Shown here piece by piece: positions 6,920 to 11,186 of a stretch of 11,186 nt of DNA. The first letter of the stretch is position 1. Every line of letters begins with the position of its first letter. Source of the DNA: Zoogloeaceae bacterium (GTDB lineage: Bacteria > Pseudomonadota > Gammaproteobacteria > Burkholderiales > Rhodocyclaceae); NCBI GenBank assembly GCA_031278735.1, contig JAITJU010000177.1, positions 1 to 11,186 of the forward strand, written 5' to 3'. Below the pieces are notes generated by a model. That model made no database searches. It had not been told where the DNA came from and saw only the letters and a list, made by a program, of their open reading frames with translations. The position numbers were made by a program, and so were the translations under genes.

Positions 6920-7738
6920 TCAGGCGAAAGCCGCCGCAATTGCCTGCAACCCTGCCAATCCCCCCATTGCCAGGCCTACGTCGCCGGGCCGATGTACCTG
7001 TGAGGCGCGGGTGTTGATGCGAATCAACGGGCAGGCCTGTTCCTCGCTAAAGTCGCGTACCGTGGGAATTGCCGTTCCCGCGCCGATTTCAATGACCACC
7101 AGACGCTTGACCGCCTGCCGCCAGCGCCGAAAATGCAGAAGTTGCGCATGGGTGCGCGCGTCCAGCCAATTCCAGTCGTTGAACATGAGGATATTGGGGC
7201 GCGCCAGCGCGTGACAGACGGGACATTCCGGCAACGGCGACCGCAGACGGCAATTCTCGTCATCGACGTCCGGCCAAAAGTCGTCGGCGGGCCATAGCTC
7301 CGCGTCGCAATTTTCCAGACATTGCAAATGGTGAATCGAACCGTGACATTCCACAACGCGCTTTTCGTCGACCCCGGATTTCTGGAATTGACCATCAACG
7401 TTGCTCGTAAACACGAACATCCCATGCGGCATGTTTTCGGCCATCTTCTGCAGAATGTAAAACCCAGCGTGTGGCGTGACGGCGCGGTAAGAATTCAGGC
7501 GATGCCCATAAAACCCCCAGGCAAGACGAGGGTCGGTATGAAAGGCATGCGGATCGGCAATCGCCTCGAAGCGCAACTGCGCCTTGCCCAGGGCTGGATA
7601 CGCCCGCCAGAAGCCTTCCGTCCCGCGAAAGTCCGGCAACCCGGAATCCACGCCCATGCCTGCCCCGGCTGCAATCAGTAGCCCGTCGGCATTTTCGATC
7701 AGGCGTGCCGCCTGCGCGCATTGCGTATTTTTTTGCAT
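6920..7738 (-). CDS. Sir2-family NAD+-dependent protein deacylase with divergent motifs
   Basis: Sirtuins use NAD+ to remove acyl groups from lysines, and some transfer ADP-ribose. The 272-residue protein shows a Rossmann NAD+-binding motif GAGMGVDSGLPDFRG (25-39), TSNVDGQ (111-117), the catalytic-base context ECHGSIHHLQC with His132, and a Zn ribbon with Cys140, Cys144, Cys172 and Cys175. It also has ARPNILMFND (179-188) and the second NAD-site motif GAGTAIPTVR (219-228). Two motifs depart from the canonical forms: GAGxSxxSG has Gly in place of Ser, and TQNxDxLH reads TSNVDGQF. Asn113, Asp115 and His132 are kept, so activity is plausible. The ATG at 7738 follows GGAG by 9 nt; the frame continues to 7801 without conserved sequence. 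It is transcribed alone and converges on nqrM 36 bp away. Confidence 0.88.
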   Translation of the reverse strand: MQKNTQCAQAARLIENADGLLIAAGAGMGVDSGLPDFRGTEGFWRAYPALGKAQLRFEAIADPHAFHTDPRLAWGFYGHRLNSYRAVTPHAGFYILQKMAENMPHGMFVFTSNVDGQFQKSGVDEKRVVECHGSIHHLQCLENCDAELWPADDFWPDVDDENCRLRSPLPECPVCHALARPNILMFNDWNWLDARTHAQLLHFRRWRQAVKRLVVIEIGAGTAIPTVRDFSEEQACPLIRINTRASQVHRPGDVGLAMGGLAGLQAIAAAFA

Positions 7739-7989
7739 GACATATGGCTCCAATCGGAATGCCGCGGGACTTGCGCCAGCGCCGGGAAGAACGGGATTCA
7801 AAAGTGTGCCCGCATCCAGACCAGCAATGCGGTTTGCCGTCGTGAGTGTAACAGCAGGCCGTCGCGTCGTGTAGTGTTTCCTTCTTTTTCAGGATGCCCG
7901 CCTGTTTCAGTCGTTTGCTGCGTATGCGTACATCATGGCAACCGCCGGTGAACGTCCTCGCGTCGCCTTCGATGAAGTGCATATGCGTG
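7739..7989. other. Divergent spacer between the sirtuin and the phage-derived island
   Basis: These 251 bases separate the sirtuin start from the first phage-type gene. Frames on both strands are open here, but none gives a recognisable protein. The region must contain the sirtuin promoter and the left junction of the phage-derived DNA. No tRNA, integrase site or Mu-type end can be seen, and no promoter pair is good enough to mark. Confidence 0.45.
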
Positions 7990-9282
7990 ATGGCGTTTCC
8001 CCCCGCCGCGCTGCCGTTTTCCGAGGCCATCGACTACTGGCGCGGCAAGGTCAAGCTGCCGTCGTCGGGCTGGACGGACATCTGGCAGGAACAGCACAGC
8101 CATGCGTTCGTGGTCGCGGGCGCGAGCCACGACGCCTTGCTCGAAGACCTCTACAACGCGCTCGATAAAGCCCGTTCAAAGGGCGGTTACGCGGAATTCA
8201 AAGCGGCGTTCCCGGAGATTGCAAAGCGGCACGGCTGGAGCTACAACGGCACACCCGGCTGGCGCAGCCGCGTCATTTACGATACGAACGTCCGCCAGTC
8301 CTACAACGCCGGACGTTATCAGCAGATGATGAAGGTCAAGCGCCTGCGCCCCTTCTTGCGCTACGTGCATTCCGGCTCCGGGCATCCGCGTCTGGAGCAC
8401 AAGGCGTGGGACGGCCTGATTCTTTCCGCCGACGACCCGTGGTGGCATACGCACAAGCCGTCAAACGGCTGGGGCTGCGGCTGCACGGTGGAATCCCTCT
8501 CCCGCCTGGAAGCCGAGCGCGAAGGCGGCGCGAATACCGCCCCGCCCGTCGAGTGGGAAGAAAGGATCGTCGGCAAGACCGGCAGCAATCCGCGCGTCGT
8601 GCGCGTTCCGAAGGGCATCGATCCGGGCTTCGCCTACGACCCCGGCAAGGCATGGCTGGAGCCGCACACCGTCCCGCCCTTGACTGGTTACGACGCCGTG
8701 TTGCAGGAACGCGGCGCAACGTGGCCAACAGGCTTCACGCTGCCGCCCGTTCCCGCCCCGACAAAGGTTCCCGCCAGCGCCATCCTGCCGCCGGACACGC
8801 CGCCAGAGACGGCAGTCAAGGATTTTCTGGAAGTCTTCGGCGCGACGATGGAAAAGGGCGCGGTCTTCACCGACGCGGCGGGCAGTTCGCTGGCCATCAC
8901 CAAGGCGCTGTTCATTCAGGGCGAGGACAAGACGGGCGGCGGCTTCAAGTGGCTGGAGACGCCGGGAAAGGCGGAACGTCTGCAATACATCAACCTGATG
9001 GCCATGACGCTGATCGATCCGGATGAAATCTGGTGGGCGTGGGAAGAGAATCGCAAATGGAGCGCGGAAAACCCGGCCGCGCCCAAACACTGGCGTCTGA
9101 AGCGGCGTTATCTGCGCGCCTTCGAGGTCAAGGACAGCAAGGAATACGCCATTGCTGTTTTTGAGTGGGGAAGGGACGGCTGGATCGGATCGACCGTGAT
9201 GATGGCGCAACCCAGCAAGGAGAAGGACAGGACGAAGTATTTCAATCGCCAGCGCGTCGGGCGGATGGTTTACAAAAAATGA
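7990..9282 (+). CDS. Mu gpF-type phage minor head protein fused to a C-terminal PBECR2-like nuclease domain
   Basis: The N-terminal part (about 8-200) matches Mu gpF/SPP1 gp7-type head-morphogenesis proteins. It has WTDIWQEQHSHAFVVAGA near 28-45, DTNVRQSYNAGRY (98-110), and the motif from His127 through H132-P-R-L-E-H137 to D149-P-W-W-H153, ending PSNGWGCGC (157-165). A proline-rich linker (about 230-268) leads to a second domain (about 270-430) resembling PBECR2, a Barnase-EndoU-ColicinE5/D-RelE-like RNase domain found on phage polyvalent proteins. Its landmarks are DPDEIWWAW (343-351), RRYLRAFEV (372-380), FEWGRDGW (391-398) and FNRQRVGRMVY (418-428). The total is 430 residues. The ATG at 7990 best fits the conserved N-terminus, but no strong Shine-Dalgarno is seen; in-frame ATGs at 7972 and 7894 are alternatives. 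The frame is intact and is followed at once by a hairpin terminator. Confidence 0.85.
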   Translation: MAFPPAALPFSEAIDYWRGKVKLPSSGWTDIWQEQHSHAFVVAGASHDALLEDLYNALDKARSKGGYAEFKAAFPEIAKRHGWSYNGTPGWRSRVIYDTNVRQSYNAGRYQQMMKVKRLRPFLRYVHSGSGHPRLEHKAWDGLILSADDPWWHTHKPSNGWGCGCTVESLSRLEAEREGGANTAPPVEWEERIVGKTGSNPRVVRVPKGIDPGFAYDPGKAWLEPHTVPPLTGYDAVLQERGATWPTGFTLPPVPAPTKVPASAILPPDTPPETAVKDFLEVFGATMEKGAVFTDAAGSSLAITKALFIQGEDKTGGGFKWLETPGKAERLQYINLMAMTLIDPDEIWWAWEENRKWSAENPAAPKHWRLKRRYLRAFEVKDSKEYAIAVFEWGRDGWIGSTVMMAQPSKEKDRTKYFNRQRVGRMVYKK

Positions 9283-9321
9283 ACGCGGCTTGCCTGAGCG
9301 CCGCGTTCTGTGGTTTTGATT
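9281..9321 (+). terminator. Probable intrinsic terminator right after the gpF-PBECR2 gene
   Basis: GAACGCGGC at 9281-9289 pairs perfectly with GCCGCGTTC at 9300-9308, with a 10-nt loop. A T-rich run (TGTGGTTTTGATT) follows. The stem begins inside the TGA stop codon of the upstream gene. It would separate the gpF-PBECR2 transcript from the small ORF and gpG gene downstream, unlike the continuous transcription usual for phage late genes. Confidence 0.65.
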
Positions 9322-9377
9322 GGGTCTGCCCTTCAGGAGGCCGGTCTTCTATCGCCACGCTCGGATTGTAGCAAAAC

Positions 9378-9383
9378 AAGGAG
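9378..9383 (+). promoter_or_regulatory. Strong Shine-Dalgarno of the 50-residue membrane protein
   Basis: AAGGAG followed by an 8-nt spacer and the ATG at 9392. It is a near-perfect site and the best one in the phage-derived island, which supports the small ORF as a real gene. Confidence 0.75.
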
Positions 9384-9391
9384 AAAATTCA

Positions 9392-9544
9392 ATGAAGAAA
9401 TGGCAATACAACCTCATGATCACGCCGCTCGTGCTCGTCTGCGCGCCGCTCACCGTCCTGCTCTGGGCGCTGGTTCCCGTATTTCGCGCCCTGAAAAACG
9501 CCGCCCGCTGGGCGTTTGACCGGATGCCGCGCTGGCGTCCCTGA
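9392..9544 (+). CDS. Small single-helix membrane protein of unknown function
   Basis: I do not recognise this 50-residue protein. It has a short basic/aromatic start (MKKWQYN), one hydrophobic segment at about 8-30 (MITPLVLVCAPLTVLLWALV), and a basic, Trp- and Arg-rich amphipathic tail ending PRWRP. This fits a one-pass inner-membrane protein with a positively charged cytoplasmic end. A strong AAGGAG site precedes its ATG. It lies 83 bp after the terminator of the gpF-PBECR2 gene and only 4 bp before the gpG-type gene, so the two downstream genes are probably translated together. Phage fragments often carry small accessory membrane proteins. An immunity, holin-like or exclusion role is possible, but nothing in the sequence proves any of them. 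Confidence 0.7.
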   Translation: MKKWQYNLMITPLVLVCAPLTVLLWALVPVFRALKNAARWAFDRMPRWRP

Positions 9545-9548
9545 AGCC

Positions 9549-10070
9549 ATGCAATACACCATAACTTTCGAGACCGAGCGCCTGACGCGCATGCTGGAAG
9601 TCCTGCGCCGTGAGTTTTCCGACGAAGAGCTTCTGACGGCCTTCGGCGAAAGCCTCCTGAACGCCAACCGCGCCCGCCACCGCGCCGGTCTTGCCCCGGA
9701 AGGTTCCCCCTGGGCGCCGCTCGCCGCCTCGACGCTGGCCTCCGGCAAGAGAAAGGGCGGCCCCCTGAACAAGACGGGCTGGATGCTGATGAACTTCCAC
9801 CCTCAGCCCGATGGCGACACGCTGCGCCTGGGCTTCGACGATGGCGACGGCTTCCCCGCCAAGTACCACCAGGAAGGCTCCCGCGCCCACGTCATCGAAC
9901 CGCGCCAGAAGAAAGCCCTGGCCTTCATGGGCATCGTCCGAAAGCGTGTAAACCACCCCGGCCTCCCCGCCCGCCCCCTGGTCGGCTTTCCCGACAGCGA
10001 CCAACGCCTCATCGAGGACACCGCCGAGGACTACCTCAAGGCCATCCTGTCCGCCGCCCGCCCCGCCTGA
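9549..10070 (+). CDS. Phage virion morphogenesis protein, Mu gpG type
   Basis: This 173-residue protein resembles the phage virion-morphogenesis family (Mu gpG and P2 gpS-like; PF05069 as remembered), whose members help complete tails or heads. Supporting segments are the charged helical N-terminus (RLTRMLEVLRREFSDEELL), PEGSPWAPL at 50-58, LNKTG at 73-77, a YHQEGS loop at 106-111, and the highly characteristic HPGLPARPLVGFPD at 136-149, followed by a C-terminal helix. Length is normal and the frame intact. The ATG follows the small membrane protein's stop by 4 bp with only a weak GAAG upstream, so translation is probably coupled. No further phage gene follows; the next gene is a host glycosylase on the other strand. 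The coding strand is very C-rich towards the 3' end. Confidence 0.85.
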   Translation: MQYTITFETERLTRMLEVLRREFSDEELLTAFGESLLNANRARHRAGLAPEGSPWAPLAASTLASGKRKGGPLNKTGWMLMNFHPQPDGDTLRLGFDDGDGFPAKYHQEGSRAHVIEPRQKKALAFMGIVRKRVNHPGLPARPLVGFPDSDQRLIEDTAEDYLKAILSAARPA

Positions 10071-10074
10071 AAAT

Positions 10075-10136
10075 CCCCTCAAAAAACCCCGGAAATTCCC
10101 CGTCCGAAAATCAACCCAAAACCCCAAATATTCCCC
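10075..10136 (-). other. Regularly spaced G-tracts (possible G-quadruplex region) on the minus strand
   Basis: The plus strand carries C-runs at 10075-10078, 10087-10090, 10098-10101, 10115-10117, 10122-10125 and 10133-10136, with almost no G between them. The minus strand therefore has five G4 tracts and one G3 tract, with loops of about 8, 7, 13, 4 and 7 nt. It lies in the 151-bp gap where the gpG-type gene and the glycosylase gene converge. A quadruplex with longish loops is possible there. It could act as a transcription pause or end for either gene, but this is inference. Confidence 0.4.
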
Positions 10137-10172
10137 GTCCGGAAATCAAATTCGATCCGTCCGGAAATCAAA
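10095..10172. repeat. Three degenerate direct repeats, consensus CCGTCCGGAAATCAA
   Basis: Copies lie at 10095-10114 (ATTCCCCGTCCGAAAATCAA), 10130-10150 (same with GG in place of GA, plus one extra A) and 10156-10172 (TCCGTCCGGAAATCAAA). The offsets between copies are 35 and 22 bp. The first two share 19 of 20 positions. A partial related element (CCCCGGAAATTCC) precedes them at 10087-10099. They sit between the phage-derived island and the glycosylase gene, in non-coding DNA. The repeats could be a protein-binding array, a remnant of the phage junction, or local slippage duplications. Confidence 0.65.
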
Positions 10173-10221
10173 CGCGCTGTACTCTGTGGCGTTCTTTCCA
10201 TTCCTGCGGGCGCGGAGAAGC

Positions 10222-10887
10222 TCAGTCCGATTTTGTCGCCAAAAAAGCGCGGATGCGCTCGAATACGCGCTCGAAACTTTCGCGGCTGAGGCGACCGGTG
10301 CGCCAGTTGTAGCCGCTGCAATGGTAGCTGGTAAACAGCGTTGGCAAGGGCGCGGGAAATTCGTAACGAAGCGCATGCCCAAAGGGATGGCTGGCTGGCT
10401 TGATATGCAGGGCGCGCAACACGGCTTGATGAGAAATGCCGCCCAGAGCGAGGATGGCGGCAAGGCGCGGCATGGCGGCGATTTCGCGCCGCAGATGGGC
10501 ATTGCAGGCGCGGATTTCGGCGGGCGTGGGTTTGTTGGCGGGCGGCAGACAGCGCACGGCGTTGGTGATGCGGACATCGACGAGGCGCAGGCGCGGATTG
10601 GCGGCTTTATCCTTGTCCAGCGCCTCTGGCGCGCTGGCAAAGCCAAAGCGATGCAACGCCGGATAGAGGAGATCGCCCGCGACATCCCCCGCAAACGGAC
10701 GTCCGGTGCGATTGGCGCCTTTTTCGCCCGGCCCCAGCCCCACGATGAGCAAACGCGCCGCCAGCGATCCAAAGGCGGGAACCGGACGGTTGTGCCAATC
10801 CGGTTCACGTTGACGCAAGCCCATCAGATGCGCGGACAGACGCGGGCAGGCAACGCAGCTTTCAACGTCATTGGATGCGCAGGACAT
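10222..10887 (-). CDS. Type-5 (UDGb) uracil-DNA glycosylase, 4Fe-4S
   Basis: This enzyme removes uracil (and in this family often hypoxanthine or other deaminated bases) from DNA, starting base-excision repair. The protein has 221 residues. Four cysteines in the family pattern (Cys11, Cys14, Cys113, Cys128) should bind a 4Fe-4S cluster. Motif 1 is GLGPGEKGANRTGRPFAGD (50-68), with the GANRTG core seen in family 5 in place of the acidic catalytic residues of other uracil glycosylases. The DNA-intercalation motif is HCSGYNWRTGRL (189-200). The Gly-Glu-Lys inside motif 1 is a slightly unusual variant of a position that varies in the family. The ATG at 10887 lies 10 nt after the stop of an HDOD gene without a clear Shine-Dalgarno, so it is probably co-transcribed with that gene and translated by coupling. 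Confidence 0.88.
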   Translation of the reverse strand: MSCASNDVESCVACPRLSAHLMGLRQREPDWHNRPVPAFGSLAARLLIVGLGPGEKGANRTGRPFAGDVAGDLLYPALHRFGFASAPEALDKDKAANPRLRLVDVRITNAVRCLPPANKPTPAEIRACNAHLRREIAAMPRLAAILALGGISHQAVLRALHIKPASHPFGHALRYEFPAPLPTLFTSYHCSGYNWRTGRLSRESFERVFERIRAFLATKSD

Positions 10888-10897
10888 CTTTGCCGCG

Positions 10898-11186
10898 CTA
10901 CGCGCCCAGCGCGTGTTTCAGGGAAAGCACTTCCGCTTCCGATTCATTCAGGATGATCTGCATGGTCTGGGGATCGATGATCTCGGCCAGACGGGCGGCT
11001 TCATCGGCATCCATCGCGTCGTCGTGCCAGGAAGAGATGGTGTTGGCGATTTTGTTGGCGACGAATAACACGTCGGACAGGGTCTTGTTCGCGCCGATCT
11101 CCCTGTCCTGCTCGTGTTCCTGCACGGCAACCAGAATGCTTTCCGGCTGCCCCAGGGCGGAAAGCAGAGCGTGGCCGATATTGTCA
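10898..11186 (-). CDS. HDOD-domain protein, C-terminal part (5' end outside window)
   Basis: The frame is open to the right edge of the window and ends with TAG at 10898; 95 residues are visible. They begin DNIGHALLSALGQPESILVAV and continue QEHEQDREI, then LSDVLFVANKIANTISSW. The pattern GHALL-LGQPE-I-AV-EH followed by a 'DVLFVANKIAN' helix is typical of the end of HDOD domains, which are catalytically modified HD-like modules in signalling proteins (chemotaxis, c-di-GMP, stress). The last third (DEAARLAEIIDPQTMQ and on) is a helical tail. The N-terminus, and any partner domain such as a response-regulator or GGDEF domain, lies outside the window. The gene is followed 10 nt later by the glycosylase gene. 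An in-frame GTG at 11125 exists, but the upstream codons continue the HDOD pattern, so it is not the start. Confidence 0.7.
   Translation of the reverse strand, partial: DNIGHALLSALGQPESILVAVQEHEQDREIGANKTLSDVLFVANKIANTISSWHDDAMDADEAARLAEIIDPQTMQIILNESEAEVLSLKHALGA

Larger units (their letters stand above)
7990..10070 (+). mobile_element. Mu-like phage head-morphogenesis fragment (gpF-PBECR2, small membrane protein, gpG)
   Basis: Three rightward genes form a phage-derived island between two host genes of opposite direction: a Mu gpF-type minor head protein, a 50-residue membrane protein and a Mu gpG-type morphogenesis protein. F followed by G is the order in the Mu structural region. The neighbouring Mu genes (terminase, DUF935 portal, protease/scaffold, capsid, tail) and the transposase are all missing. 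No ends or target-site duplication could be recognised, so the boundaries given are those of the coding sequences. All frames are intact, which argues against long neutral decay. It could be a recent deletion remnant or a retained module. Confidence 0.7.

Noticed and set aside
6920..7738. Sirtuin as part of a known Sir2-based anti-phage system
   Set aside because: It is a stand-alone, deacylase-sized protein with its own Zn ribbon; no Argonaute, SLOG, TIR or HerA-type partner lies nearby.
7395..8030. Minus-strand open frame of about 211 codons spanning the sirtuin 5' end and the spacer
   Set aside because: The part from 7982 to about 7750 (starting MHFIEGDARTFTGG) reads somewhat protein-like, with Cys and His residues, but it runs on into the sirtuin in another frame, has no family motif and no ribosome-binding site I can see.
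7739..10221. Attachment-site repeats or Mu-type ends flanking the phage island
   Set aside because: I compared the left spacer and the right gap by eye and found no shared direct repeat and no TG...CA pair that could be tied to an insertion.
1..11186. tRNA, rRNA, CRISPR array or riboswitch
   Set aside because: No cloverleaf-like segment, rRNA motif, regularly spaced palindromic repeat with spacers, or recognisable riboswitch core was seen in the non-coding gaps.

Overview
The window looks like chromosomal DNA from a Gram-negative proteobacterium, most likely a betaproteobacterium. The pointers are a GC-rich sequence, the compact scpA-scpB-rluB cluster, an HAE1-type RND pump, a small NqrM-like protein, and a family-5 uracil-DNA glycosylase behind an HDOD-domain gene. 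The taxonomic call is inference; no rRNA or other decisive marker is present.

Layout. Positions 1-811 (+) hold the last codons of a FecCD/BtuC-type permease and its overlapping ABC ATPase, the end of an iron-chelate/haem/cobalamin import operon. Positions 824-3054 (-) hold scpA-scpB-rluB, three genes joined by short overlaps: two condensin accessory subunits, then a 23S rRNA pseudouridine synthase. A 310-bp spacer separates scpA from a divergent, apparently solitary RND efflux transporter (3365-6454, +). Next come an orphan nqrM-like gene (6665-6883, +) and, converging on it, a divergent sirtuin (6920-7738, -).

Positions 7990-10070 (+) are foreign. They hold a Mu-like virion-morphogenesis fragment made of a Mu gpF-type minor head protein with a C-terminal PBECR2-like nuclease/toxin domain, a hairpin terminator, a 50-residue one-helix membrane protein with a strong ribosome-binding site, and a Mu gpG-type virion-morphogenesis protein. 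All three frames are open, yet no terminase, portal, capsid, protease or transposase gene is present. Just downstream lies an unusual non-coding patch (about 10075-10172) with regularly spaced C-tracts (G-tracts on the minus strand) and three near-identical direct repeats.

The right end (10222-11186, -) is a two-gene unit: the 3' part of an HDOD-domain gene followed 10 nt later by a type-5 uracil-DNA glycosylase.

The most interesting part is the phage-derived island. It may be a retained toxin-bearing head-morphogenesis cassette rather than random prophage debris. The orphan nqrM and the non-canonical sirtuin motifs next to it are secondary points of interest.
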